A DNA stretch of 64,000 nt from Anastatus disparis (taxonomy: Eukaryota; Arthropoda; Insecta; Hymenoptera; Eupelmidae). Made by a program: the position numbers and the translations under genes. Position 1 is the first letter of the stretch; the number at the start of each line of letters is the position of its first letter. Where the stretch lies: contig JAFFSR010000242.1 in assembly GCA_017163975.1 (NCBI GenBank), positions 2,381,001 to 2,445,000 on the forward strand. The letters run 5' to 3'. The notes beneath the pieces are model-generated. The model did not search any database. It worked only from the letters and a program-made list of their open reading frames with translations, and was not told the DNA's origin. Shown piece after piece: positions 26,161 through 38,715 of this stretch.

Positions 26161-28600
26161 TTCAAAAGTTTATTTTCATTCTCTTTTCAAACTATTTTAT
26201 ATGCATACTTTAATTCTAATGCTCCTTTTATTTATTTCCATTTTACACTTTCTTATTAATTATTCGAATGATTTTTTATTTTTATATCGTTCAAATCATT
26301 ATGTGTTTACAGTATTTAAGATTGGAAAACAATAAATACTAGAAAATTATGCACATTTATTTTGATTTTTATCATCTTTTACATTGGACATAAAATTTTG
26401 CTAATTTTTTAATCAAGTGCTGGAGAACATTTCTGAGATTACGTCCAGTATAAATAAATAAAAATATCCTCCAATTAATTTTACAGAAATAATATTTACC
26501 CGAATTGACATACTTAATTAATTATCAAAAAATTATTATAATTCCATTTAATATTCTTATTTATCATAAGGTTTATGGGTTAAATCATCACTTAATGGAT
26601 CATAATCAATGTTATTAACATATCTTAGAAATGTTATTTTAAAATACCATAAAAGGTAATTAGATCTTACAAGAATAATCTTTAATATTAATCTTTGTAT
26701 TTTTAATTATCAAAATAATTTTCCTTTCCAAATGCACTTTATTTTCGTTCTCATAATTTCTTTTTTTTAAGTTGAAAGATTATATTCAAATTAAGATGGG
26801 GAAAGGAATGCCTGCGCGTTTTGAAGCTTATTTTTTTCTAATTTGAATAAAGATTGGGATTTATTATCAATCATTTTTAATAGTAGAATTAGAAAGCTTT
26901 ACAGGAAATGATTTATAAGATCTGAAAAATGTAACGGCCCGAAAAACTACAAACTAGTCTGTTTGTTATTTCTGTATTATTCCAAAAGTTTCGTCAAAAA
27001 TTTTAATTTATGTATTAATATCGCCTAATATTTTAAAGGCAATCTTTAAATAAAATCATAACTATTAAAATTAAAATTTTGTAAACATTAATCTTTTGTG
27101 TTTCAACATTTAGAGGTATTTAGTGTTTGTTAAGCACATTTTTTATCACTTCAAAGACATATGTATATTTTACCTAAGAGTAAAATTGAGAAAATTAATC
27201 GGGATTTTCTAACTTTAGAAAAAAAAAGATTACAAAACCACTTCTATTTTTTCCAAGAGAAGAATTATAATAAAAAGTGATCTTGAGTTTGTTTTACTTC
27301 TATTTTTACTTTTATTTTATGTGAACAACTAATGAAATTTTCTTCACTTCCTTTATGGATTATATGTATAGGTAGAAATCTAAGTCAAATAATCTCTCTT
27401 ATATCCAAATACGATTAAAATGCATTTTTTTATACTTTTGACTAAGCTTTTTAAAACAGGATCAATTCAACATTTAATTCTATTTAGTTTTTTGAAAACC
27501 GAGAATTTCTGATGAAAATATAAATTTAAAAATAAACCAAAACTCAAAAAATGATGTTCTTTTTTTAATTTTTGAAAAATTATTTTATGTGTGTCTTCAA
27601 TATTATTTTAAACTAGCCTATGCAACATTCAAACGTACAAGCTTTAAGTTACCATTATAATTTTTAAGCGTAAAACTATAAAATTTTGAATCTTAGCAAT
27701 TTTGGTGTAGAATGGTCGAATTTCTATAAACAGGTGTTTATATTTTAAAAAACATGATATTATATTTTGAATCAATTTTGAAAAATCACTCCTATTAATA
27801 ATAAAAAAAAATAATTTCAAAAAAACTTTTTTCAAAAATAGATAACTTTTCTAAAAACCAGGAAATATTTTTGTGATATGAGTAAAACAAATTATTTTTA
27901 TTTAAATTAAAATGTTTTAAATGAGATGATTACAAAATGATATACTATTAATTTTTAATCTAATTCAATTCACGCTCATTTGTCTAAGATATTTATATCT
28001 AAAAGGAAATAAAATCATTTCGAGGTTAAATACATGCTTATTAAATAAAAAAATTAACTATGCCTTTAAGGTAAAAAAAATGTATTCAATTAATACTAAA
28101 TATTCTATTAAATCAAAGCACGGTAAAAAGAGCAATCCAACAATTTTAATGAAAATAGTTTTTTTGATACATTTCAAGATTATATTTGAATTAATAAACA
28201 TTTTTAATGCATAAAGTTACATTTTTTGATAAAAATGCTTGAAATAATCAAGAAATGATGAGATTAAATTTAAATTTTGTGCTACTAAATTTTTTATATT
28301 CCATAAATCTATTTCCATAAAGCTTTCTAATTTTTGAAATTATCTAAAATTTTTTCGGTTTTTCAAAATTAAAATTAGCTGATTGGTAGCTTAATTAATA
28401 CATTAGATAGTTTTTTATAATCATATTAATTAATTTCATCATAATGAGTGATAATAAGTTAGCAACATAATAACTTATATATTAGTTTATTGGCCATAAA
28501 ACAATAAAATTTTGAGTTTTAAGTTGAGTTTTTTATTGGTTCAAAACCAATACTGTTTAATGAATTATAAAAATTATGTTAATTATTTCGATTCGATTTA

Positions 28601-28730
28601 AAAACAAATAACATGGCACGTGTAAAATAAAAAAATATTTATAACTTCATGCGATTTCGTTTTGACGTAAAAACAAATAATCAGGCACGTGTAAATCAGA
28701 AAAAAAACATTAATAACTTAATGTGTTGTA
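28601..28730. repeat. Tandem duplication of a ~69-bp unit with CACGTG
   Basis: Two copies of AAAACAAATAAnnnGGCACGTGTAAA, followed by an A-rich stretch and ATAACTT(C/A)ATG. The GGCACGTG cores are at 28,615-28,622 and 28,684-28,691, 69 bp apart. Each core contains the palindromic E-box CACGTG. Confidence 0.7.
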
Positions 28731-29140
28731 GTCATTTAAAAAAAACTTGTGAAAAATATGACTTTAAATATCTCCAAAACTAATTGACCCAAATGAGCTA
28801 CCCAGAAAATACATTGAACTATTATTAAAACACTAATAAGTGTAAGTACCACTATGAAATTTTGAAACGAATAACGGAGATTCACTTAAGTTATCTCGGA
28901 TCATAGAAACATGATTTCTTCAACGAAAATCACTTTTCAAGATAATATCTAATTCAACGAATGTGGTCTTGAAAATTTAACAGAGTTTTAGTGTCTATTA
29001 TAAGTAATAACCTATTAAAATTTAATTAAGTTATATCATAAATTCTTAGAGTCATAACGATGTCTTAAAAAGTTCTCGTTTCACTGCATAATAGAAGAAT
29101 TACACTAGTTATTTAAAAAATGCTTACTTACATGTTTAAG

Positions 29141-29261
29141 CTTTAGAGGACCGGGATTTGAGCTGCTCTATCCCCCATAGAAAATCCATAAAAAAAGTTA
29201 TTTCATATCATGGATTCATCATGGGTAAAGTGTTGGATACTGGCTTTTCGGCCCTCTAAAG
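29141..29261. repeat. 121-bp unit with short terminal inverted repeats
   Basis: CTTTAGAGGACCG (29,141-29,153) pairs with CGGCCCTCTAAAG (29,249-29,261), one mismatch in 13. The interior is of mixed composition with CCCCC and GGGTAAAG. It could be a tiny MITE or a structured relic; nothing else supports either. Confidence 0.3.
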
Positions 29262-29879
29262 GTAAAAAAAAATTGACATGCCAATCTAAAAAAAGTTTAA
29301 AAACCAATTTTTTAAAATACCCAAATAGATCAAAGGCTGAAAAAGATTATCATTAAACTATTATGTTAAAATGCAAACACAAAACAATGAATCGTAGTAA
29401 GTCTAAATTGGTTCAATCATTTTCAAGATATGCAGACACGCACAGACATCTAAAAATTTTCTAAAAATAATGTATTTTGATTAATAAATTACTCGAGACA
29501 TACTTTTGTGTTATTCAAAAAAATATTTTTTTTTTCTATAATGAAACTTTCTTCGTGAGTAAGGAATATTGTTCTCACGTTAAAATCAGGTATCTATAAT
29601 TTTCATAAAAATTACATGAACTTAAAATATCTTTGACGTTGACTGTATTAAACAGTTAAGCGCATAAATTTATTAAATTTCACGTTATTTCAATGTACTC
29701 TACCAATTACAATGATGCCGTATAGAAAATTATTAATCCTAAATCCCTCTAATATTAAATTTTCTAGCATGTCAGCTTAGCTATGGACATTTTTATTAAA
29801 AAGTTTTCTAATAAATCAAACTCCTCGTGTTGATGTTAAAAAGTTGAAATTTTAGCATTCCTAAAAACTGAAAATTCTT

Positions 29880-30960
29880 GTATGTATAGAGCTACTATAA
29901 AGAACTACTCCCGGTCATTGTCGTATTTGTAAAGGCGAGAGAGCTTTGTTGCCGTGTATCCTCTATTATTTTCGCTCAAACTCCTGTATATACCAGATTA
30001 CAAGAAAAAGCCAGTCAACGATGCTTGACCAAGCTATAAATAGCTTCATACATGTTCACCTTTATGTACAATTACGATAAAAAAAAGAAGAAAAAAAGGT
30101 ATATATACATCAGAAAATCAAGCATTAAACATCACTATTTTCTTATAATTATCGATAAAAAAGCATAAAATTCATTCTCAACATCATCATTCATGAAGAC
30201 GAGATATACGTATAGATATACATTTAAGTATATTAAAAAGCATTAAATACTTTATGACGCGGTGTATATGTGAGCATTGCAGGTGCCTTTGAGAGAGGAC
30301 CTCGCCTTTCTCTTCTATACGTCCTTTAGCGTTAACTAAAAAAAAGATATACACAGAAAAACGAGCAACAGTATATGTACATGAATTGCAAGACTAAAAG
30401 TGTATAAATGTATTTGCGTATATACGAATAGTGCAATGTGTGCGAGAGGAGAGTATGGAACAGGATGCTAAAGAAGGCTATATAGGCATCGAGAGTTGGC
30501 TAGCGACCTTCTAAGGCCGCGGCGATGGCGCGCCAACGACCAACAGAGCCAGAGAGATACAGTGCTAAGATTCAATACATATACAAAAGTACACGTAAAT
30601 TGTCTATGTAGCTGTATGTGTGTATAAATGAAAGAAAGAGCAGCTTCAATGTTCATTGGTATATAGGATATATAACTAGAAAATAAGGAGAAGGGAATGT
30701 GCAATGTGTATATACAGACCATTGCTATTACATGTATATATCTGGGTTCTGGTATTATAGATAAAGAATGAAAAGAGTCGTATGTATCCAAGTCGCGAAT
30801 CGCGCGAGTGTTGGCGTCACCATTTTTTTCTACTTTTTTTTTCCTTTTTTTGCACCCGATACATGCTTCAACGAGATTATTTTAGAATTCTATACAACTG
30901 ATATCATTATTCCTTTCGCTTTGCCAAGTTTTTTTTTACCTTTGTCTTAACTTAAGTTTA
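29880..30960. promoter_or_regulatory. CpG/TATATAC patch with AscI-like GC core
   Basis: Composition island with GGCCGCGGCGATGGCGCGCC (30,514-30,533), many TATATAC runs and CT/GA tracts. It is the last patch before a 13-kb stretch without any. Regulatory role inferred. Confidence 0.3.
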
Positions 30961-33870
30961 TTTGTACTTTTTCTTTGTTATTCGTTAAACTATTGTTTTC
31001 TTTTTTTTTTTCAATTTTTATTTTGCAATTGAAATTTTTATTTTTAATTACATTTAGATGTTAGTACGCTTGAAATTTAAAGTACAAATTACGTTGATGA
31101 ATTAATTAAAAAATTTGATACATTTAAAATATTTGAAGGATTGCGTCGATAAATCTTTAATTTGAAATTTATGCATAAAGAGAAACTTTAGTATCAAACC
31201 TACATTAACTAAAGAATATATAAAAATAAATTGATTTCAAAATTTTTGATTTATTTCATCATAGTGATTTCATTAGAAACATCTAATAATAACCAAATCT
31301 ATTTCTTTGCATTTATTAATAAAAAAAATATTTTTAATCTTAAAAAAATATTGAATTTTCTGAGCTTATTTATAAAAAACATTTTTCGACACGTGTTCAA
31401 CAAAAGCAATAAAACGTAATTTAGTCAAAAACATCATCAATGATATAATCGTGAAAAACATATGTACGATAAAAATTCTTTTATGACGCAAATAAAAGAC
31501 ATTTAGTAGTGTTTTTGTCTCCGGTTTTTTTGTTATTCGCATTTATAGTCGAAATTAATACACGAAAAGAAAAAACAAAGTTTACTTATGAAAAAACAAA
31601 ATTTATCGATCTCGCGTGAACTGGATTTTTTCGTTTAACATATAAACATTTTTATACACACTGAGAGAAATATTTAATATATCATTGCGAAATTTAATTG
31701 AATCAATGAAATTTAATTGATTCAATAAAAAATGTCGATTGAATCAATTAAATTTCATTGATTCAATTAAATTTCGCAATGATATATTAAATATTTCTCT
31801 CAGTGCAGAGAGACCTTGTAAAACTTTTTTTTCCACGTGCATATTACCAAGGTCGTCGCTATTTTAAAGTCATAAAAATGATACTGATGCCGCAAATAAA
31901 AAAAAAAGAGAAACAATCAATGTGAATCATCGATGATTCTATAAGCGCGGTGAAAGTGTTATTAAGTCATCCACTTGCAGATAAAAATAAATTATTTGGT
32001 TTACACTTTGAGAACTTTAAACATCAAATATTTGATGAAAATTTCTTTAAAAAGAAGCATTTGAATCGAGTTATTATTTAATTATATTTGCACGATTATG
32101 TGCATTGAATTGCTTTGAAAGAAATTATTTGAGAAGATACACTCGTTTCATAAAAAGTATCCCTGTTTATAAAACTAACAAAAAGCAATTCTTTATTGAA
32201 AAGCAAAAATTTATATTATCATTATAACGATTCTATAGAATCACATGAAACGTTAAAAAAATATTTACATTTCAAAATAAAGTCCTCAAAATCTTAATTA
32301 TTTTTTAATGAAATAAATATAGTATGGTTATTTAAAAAAAATAAAAATTAAATTCATTTAATAAAAGAGGATGTTAGAGTGTGTTAAATAGAAATTTCGT
32401 ATAATAATATTCTAATGTTGTAAAATTAAAAAAAGTACAGTATTTTTTTTATTTCTCGTAATCTATTTTGAAAATAATTTTGAATCACTCAATAATCATA
32501 AATTAAAATATTTCCTTTGAAGTATCATTTTTATAACTTCATTTATGATGACATTGATGCCTAGAGTACATTAAATTTAAAAAAAGTCAGGTGAAAGTCT
32601 TCAATTGAGTAAATCAATTATATGTATATTTTGTAAAATGTAATAAAAATTTTTTACCTCTTTTTAAATTTAAAATTACTTCATTTTACAATTTTTATTG
32701 TAGTTAAGTGAAAACCAGTCGTAAGAATTGAGATATTTTAGAATTAGAATTACAAATACATGCGCGCCTCATAATATCTAAGTACATAAAAGTCATCAAG
32801 GGAAATGATTTTTATTTTTTATTAAAACATAAAAAAGAGCCGTCAAAGCTTAGAATCAATCTATGTAGTACTACATACTGTAACGGTTTTGTAAGAAAAA
32901 AAATATCAAATGTTTAGTGAGATCTTCATAGTCATTTATACTTATTTTATGACAATTTTATTTCGTGTGATCAGAGAGGAAATATAAGTAACGATTACTG
33001 AACTTTTCGGGTTTGGTTTGAAATCTATAAAATTTGGGGAGCGTCACAAGAATTCTATCTGATAATCCAGTCTTTTGAAGCTTTCAAAAACTTCGAGCTC
33101 ATAGAGTGCAGTGACTTGGATTTTCTCTTAATGGGATATCTTTTCTTACATCCGCCCAATCTTCAATTTTTTTAAAGTTATCAATAGTTTTGTTTGAGAT
33201 TTAAGGTTTTTTTAAAAAAAAATATGCATCTGCTTTATAGTTGTACAGATTCAGAATTAATTATCCGAGGAGATTTTTATTAAAGTTGAAATTAAAATTC
33301 AATTAAAAACAAAATTTTTTCAAAAATATTAAATTTTATAAAAATTAAACAGGAATAAAAATAGTGTAAAAATTGATGAAAAAATGTGCATATAAAATGA
33401 ATGCTGCATTTTTTGTTTAAATTTTAGCTTTATTTTTATCTCTTTACGATCTTGGAAATACTTGATATTTCATGATAAATTTTTCGTGGCTTATTCTATT
33501 ATTTTATGTATGAAAAATACCCCAAAGTTAGAAAAAAATTCGAGATCCAAATGCATTGCACTGTCCTTGTCAGAATGGTTAGTCTAGTGGTTATAGTAAT
33601 ATAATCAACTTTATTTCATAAAAGTGGAAGAATTAAAATTTGAAAAAATAAGAAAAATATCATTACTTCGAAAGCTTAGAAAAGCATTTCGAAGTGAAAA
33701 ATTGTAAATTAGATTTGATGCATTCTTCATCAAGGATATTTGATAATTTTTTTCTCTTTTTTTCATAAATTAATTTTTTTTAACACAAAAATCTATTAAT
33801 TTTTATTTGTTCTTTTTTATTGCGATCGCTTTTAATCAATAGTACAAAATTCCAAATCAACAATAAATAA
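30960..33870. other. AT-rich block with one MITE
   Basis: AT-rich DNA holding the 147-bp inverted-repeat element at 31.66 kb. Also present: a tRNA A-box-like string at 33,580-33,590 (TAGTCTAGTGG in GGTTAGTCTAGTGGTTATAG) with no B box downstream, and a slightly GC-richer segment at about 33,000-33,210. No gene supported. Confidence 0.45.
31659..31805. mobile_element. 147-bp perfect inverted-repeat MITE
   Basis: Two 68-bp arms are exact reverse complements (31,659-31,726 and 31,738-31,805) around an 11-bp loop. They begin CACTGAGAGAAATATTT. Within each arm, sub-repeats of AAATTTAATTGA and TGAATCAAT recur. Perfect arm identity suggests a recent insertion or gene-conversion-like maintenance. There is no coding capacity and no certain target-site duplication beyond a possible 2-bp CA. 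Confidence 0.9.
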
Positions 33871-34107
33871 TTAATAAATCTCTTTCACTGTGAATGAGAA
33901 CATTCTACAATTATATGGTTCATGTAAATAAAAAAAAAATTTACAAACGCGTTTTGCAAAATTTGAGTCTTTTTTTTGTCTTCTATCTGAAGCTATTTTT
34001 AAACACGTTGAGAATGAAAAGTTCATAATCGTAGTGCGCGAAAAGCATGGAATCACACGACAATAACAGTTCAGCAAAATATCGTTTATAACGACATTTT
34101 ATATAAG

Positions 34108-34433
34108 CTATTGAAAATTTAACCGAAAGGGTTGATCATCACACTCGTTTTGCAAAGTCTCATTGACCTGTAGAATATATATTAGGAATGTATATTTGAC
34201 GCCTGTCACGTTTTCTTCCAAATTTGACGTCGGCAGAGGTTCGGTCACGTTTTATCAATAAGCGACAATGGACTTTTTACAATGCCAATCGTGTATGATG
34301 ATGACAAAGTTTTTTTTCGTCTAACGTATTTAGCATGTATGTATAGAATTTCATACACAATTAGTTCTTTGCCCTCGCTTTTTGTACCGTCATTGGTAAT
34401 TTGTACATTGTTGAGGAAAAAGGAATTTTCCAT
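34108..34433 (-). CDS. Candidate small two-exon gene, unrecognised
   Basis: On the minus strand an ATG at 34,433 opens 62 codons (MENSFFLNNVQITNDGTKSE...), with a mixed composition unlike the F/I/K-rich chance frames around it. A possible phase-0 donor (ATT|GTAAAA, exon end 34,281) pairs with an acceptor TTCTACAG (exon start 34,167). This gives 51 + 19 codons ending NECDDQPFRLNFQ at a TAG (34,108) across a 113-bp intron. A second option is a donor just before the unspliced stop (GTGACC), giving a different tail. No known domain, signal peptide or membrane segment. Splice choices are inference. A further minus frame (34,077-33,871) follows but has no upstream acceptor. Confidence 0.25.
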
Positions 34434-34439
34434 AGTAAT

Positions 34440-37400
34440 TTAAATGGACACAACACGTAACGGATTGCTCAACGTTTTTTAAAAATTATGGGTTCAAAAA
34501 TTCAAAAAAGAATGGAAAAATTTGAAAATTATTGATTAATGGTTTCGATTATAAGATCAGATAAATTTAAATTTCAATATGAAATCCACCGTGAAATATT
34601 ATTTAAGATTTTATTATAAGATGTTGCGTTGAATACATTATCCTAATTTTTTTTAAATTCTGTTAAAAATAGATAATTCTTTTATTAATCACTTCAATCA
34701 CATTTTTCAAAATTCTTGTTTAATATTAATTTCTGGAAAATTTATCGAAATGTTATATATTACTTTTTAAAAAGTAGCCTTGACCAAATCATTTTATCCT
34801 ATGGTGTTTATTAATTGTCCACGATTAATTATTATATACAATTAACTAATCTTATTAAATATTATTTTTTTAGTAATTTATTTTAAAAGAATAAAAACAT
34901 CCTCTTAAATCTTGTAATCTTAACATTGGCATAATATTAAATCAAGCAATCGCATAAAAAAACTGTATATTTTCTTATTACGATACTTCTGCTTATTAAA
35001 TTTAAATATTGCAATATTTTTTTAATGCAATATATATAAACACAAAAAGATTGTCACCGGCAATCGCTTAAAAAAAAAAAAAAAATTAAAAAAAATAAAT
35101 TCCATAAATTGGCAAGCATTCAACCTAAAAATATAATTATGTCGAATATTCAGAGAATGAAAAAAAGAAATGATATGTTTGTATAGACTATAAAAGTATT
35201 GAACGTCTTTAATTATTTTCTACATACCGCATAACATAAAGGTCCATACGTAACCAAAATTACACGCGCATAACTTTTTATTTATATTCGAGCAGTGCGT
35301 AATTACAACTGAAGCTCGCATACATACACTGTTGCAATAATAAGCGATTTTAATAATTGAATGGGGCCTGAAAAAAAGAAAAGTTTAAGAGCAACGAGAA
35401 AACGAGTTGTGTATGTGCTGAGTTTATACATTAAACTGTATATGTGTTTATGTTACTTATCTTTTGCTTTGTATATACAAAGTAAAAAGGCTTTTCGCGT
35501 TACACTTTGTAAATACGGTTAGTGGTACATGTGTCATTTACTTTGAAAAATCAAAATTAAATTCATTTACTTTTAGATTGAGTGTAAAATTAAATTATCG
35601 CAATTATATGTAAAAACATATGAGTTTGCTTTATAAAAGTTCATTTCCGTTAATAATTCTCGTATTTACAATACTTAGATTTGCAAATATAATACAAAGT
35701 AATTATAATAATCGTTAAATATTGACGTCATAATGATAAGCTATATTAATTTTTAGTTATAGTTTTATATACTTCATAAATTTTAAACGTGTAAAAAGAA
35801 TTGTATATCAATAGATTAATTGCTTTAACTACATTTTAAAGTTTTAGAAAACAAAGTTAAATCTCTGCAAATTGAAAATGTATTGCTTACATAAAAATAC
35901 TTAGATATGATTTTTAATAAATTATTTGAAGCTATATTAATTTAAAAATGTATTTAAAAAATAAAAAAAGCAAACAAAAATTAAAAATGTACAAAACTAT
36001 ACAGAAATATTAATATGAAAAAAAAAATGTTCTGTGTTTTAGTTTATTATTAACAAAAGAAACGAGATTTTAAAAGATTTTTTTGGCCAAACCTTCAACA
36101 TTAGAATTTAAATTTTATTTATTAACGTTAACTTAATTAAACTTTGTGATTATATGTTTGCATTAATTCTCTCAACGAAATGGGAAATCACAAATTAAAT
36201 AGTCATTTCTTTTTCATAAATATTCTGCAATATTTTGTAACGAATCATTATAATTTTCCTTATTTACTTAGACTGTTTAAAATTATCTTCCATTTGAATC
36301 TCTATATGATAAGAAATTAAAATATACGTATGATATGTGTGTTTATAGAAAAAATATGCTTGTCATTTCTAAAAGTAAATATCATAATAAAAATTTTTTT
36401 AAGTTGAAAATTATTGAAATTGGTAGATATAATTAATCAATAACATAACGTTAAAATTTAGTTATAGGTGATAGCAATAAATTAATTTCTAAAAAAATAA
36501 TAGACAAAAGCAAATAAATAAAACGATACAGTTGACGCTTGCTTATTTTAATGAGAATATTAACGTTAGAGATACTGTCAAAAATAAAGCGGCGTCGCTG
36601 GGCTTGACGTGCATATATTTAAAAAAAAAGGTACCTATATACATGGCCAGTAAATGTGATGTTAAACATTTAACGATTGTCACAAACCTATCAGCTCGTA
36701 TATTACTTGTTTAGCATGCGTCCAAAACTTTACTACCCATTATTACCAGAAGCGATTATACGTTAACAACATTCTAATACTTTTTTTTTGCTCGCTGTGA
36801 TGAAAAAAAAAGAGAGAGAAACGAAATGTTTAACGAGAAAAATTCATTATTCACAGAAAAAAACTTATTAGTAAATCTTTACGATCAGTTTATGAGCATA
36901 AAATATACGAAAAAAAAGGAAGTAACAAAAAGATGAGCGTTTTTACATCTGAAAGAGAAGTGAGGTCATGGGAAAAGATCGTGCTTATGGATTTTTAAAT
37001 GTTATGAATATATAAAATAACATACGTAGTTGTGACGTAGCACAATAGTACATATATATATGAATAATAAAAAGTAAAAATTCAAACGTCAACCTACACG
37101 TATAGTCGTCGAAACAATAAATGGACAAATGTTATATGCACGTAATGTTGTTTTTATAATGTACGTACATGCAATTATTTTGTTTCTTTCTTTCTTTTTT
37201 TTTATTTACAAATGTCGTCAGACGTGCCCGTTCATACATAGGTTTGACGTTTTGGTGCCGCGCAAACCGAAACAATAAAACTGCTATCAACGTGTGAAAA
37301 GAAACTTATATGTATATGAAAAAAAGAGTCAGTGCAAGCTTGACACCTAGGGGCTAGTTTTGATATACGCCAACTGACACAAATACGTATTAGTTATCTT

Positions 37401-37500
37401 TAAAGCTTCATAAGCAAAATGTTAACTTGACATATATGACATTTTGCCGATTCTTTCTTAAATTAAAAATAAAAGAGGAGAGATATCGCGGCAAGTGAGT
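34440..37500. other. AT-rich non-coding block
   Basis: AT-rich DNA with one full CRE (TGACGTCA, 35,723-35,730). An ATG-less 60-codon frame at 36,532-36,714 (contains VRDTVKNKAASLGLTCIYL) looks somewhat protein-like, but it has no start codon and is not counted as a gene. Confidence 0.45.
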
Positions 37501-37514
37501 TCGACCTAAATTTA

Positions 37515-37640
37515 ATTTCATTGGCTAATGTTTATTAGTTTTGAGCGAATTTTATTGGTCGAAGATTGTAGTTCAAACAAGCTTAGTGCTTTAAACAAAA
37601 ACGAGAGGGAGAAGAAGTAACATAACCTAAACAAATGCGC
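37515..37640 (+). promoter_or_regulatory. Possible promoter of the 37.7-kb candidate gene
   Basis: Two reversed CCAAT boxes (ATTGG near 37,520 and 37,552) precede the string AACATAACCTAAAC (about 37,620). From memory, AACATAACCT-type motifs are frequent near transcription starts in hymenopteran genomes. All lie 90-200 bp upstream of the ATG at 37,722. No TATA box or clear initiator is seen. The association is inference. Confidence 0.35.
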
Positions 37641-37721
37641 GCCAAGAAGTTTAAGCATGTCCTATGGTAACAACAGTGAATTTTCCGACTGAATAATTGA
37701 ATTTAATTTTTTTAATAGAAG

Positions 37722-38238
37722 ATGTCAAGTTGTGATTCCAAATTTCGACGATTATCGTCGTTTATTTTGACTGTGAAAAAGAGGATATGTTCGGTGAGTT
37801 TTTCAGTTATAAGTATTTAAAACTTAATCTATATTACTTTAACACATTTTCAATGTTTTCTATCTAAAGCTGATATTGCCATAACTGAAATAATTAAATA
37901 CGACTATAATCCTATATCTTAAGTTTACATTCATAAATAAATCTTGTTAATAAATTTTAGTAACTTTTCTAAGTATTTTATATAAAATCTTCATTTTATC
38001 AAATATTATATTTTAGTTTTCTATTCCGTATACCCTGAAGGTAATGTCTATTGAAAAGGAGACTTTGGCAAACCTAATAACACCAATCCTTAGAAAATTC
38101 TTTCTGCAATACATTGATTATTTTTATGTCATAGGTGTCCGTAATAAAATAATCACAGATACAATCAATAATCGTAATGTCATGTTATTCCCTGTAGTAA
38201 ATTTTCAAGGCTCTATAAAATCAACATTATTAAATTAA
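37722..38238 (+). CDS. Candidate two-exon gene, 97 residues, unrecognised
   Basis: Exon 1 (37,722-37,793) reads MSSCDSKFRRLSSFILTVKK and four more codons. It ends at a consensus donor TCG|GTGAGT. A 223-bp intron ends in TATATTTTAG, and exon 2 (38,017-38,238) continues in the same phase for 73 codons to TAA. A further acceptor (TTTTTTTAATAG) lies just before the ATG, so a 5' UTR intron or an upstream coding exon is possible. If the intron begins at CTATG|GTAACA, an upstream ATG would join in frame. Another donor-like AAG|GTAATG sits at 38,040/38,041 inside exon 2, so an alternative splice form is possible. I recognise no family. The peptide is mixed in composition, without signal peptide or clear membrane helix. 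The two-exon, phase-matched structure with a promoter-like region upstream makes this the best gene candidate in the window. Confidence 0.42.
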
Positions 38239-38715
38239 AGATTTGAAGTGCGTAGTACATTTATACTTGTTGCAGAAATTGTTATTTTATGGAGCCTTTG
38301 ATATGGATATTTATAGAAACACACAATGATTGATTACATAAAGACTGTTACGGCAATCGCTGCGATATTTATCAATGAAACGAAGATTTGAAATGATTTT
38401 AAATATTTTCAGATGTAACACTAATTACATTAACAGATGCTTATTCAATCAAAAGCAACAAAGTTTCATAATTGCGTTATCGAACGTATAAACAAATTTC
38501 TTTTATGTAAGATCAATTTAAACAACATTAGTTTTACTATTTAGCATTTTAGTCGATTCCTTTTGTTTTTATTCACTGGAAAAATATTTTTATTAAAATA
38601 TTATCATTCGTCATAACATATAATTTCATGATTATTTAAATTTAATTAGCGTTGAATAACTTGTTCAACATGTCATGTAAGTATTCATGCTTGCGCGTAA
38701 TACACATGTTTATTT

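Larger units (their letters stand above)
26200..29880. other. AT-rich block with possible old repeats
   Basis: AT-rich DNA. It contains a 69-bp direct duplication with CACGTG (28.60-28.73 kb) and a 13-bp inverted repeat pair at 29.14-29.26 kb. The 28.74-29.48 kb segment is less A/T-homopolymeric than its surroundings and may be a decayed interspersed element (inference). No gene supported. Confidence 0.4.

Noticed and set aside
36532..36714. 60-codon frame with protein-like composition
   Set aside because: Starts at TTG with no upstream ATG; no supported splice acceptor or donor; insufficient evidence.
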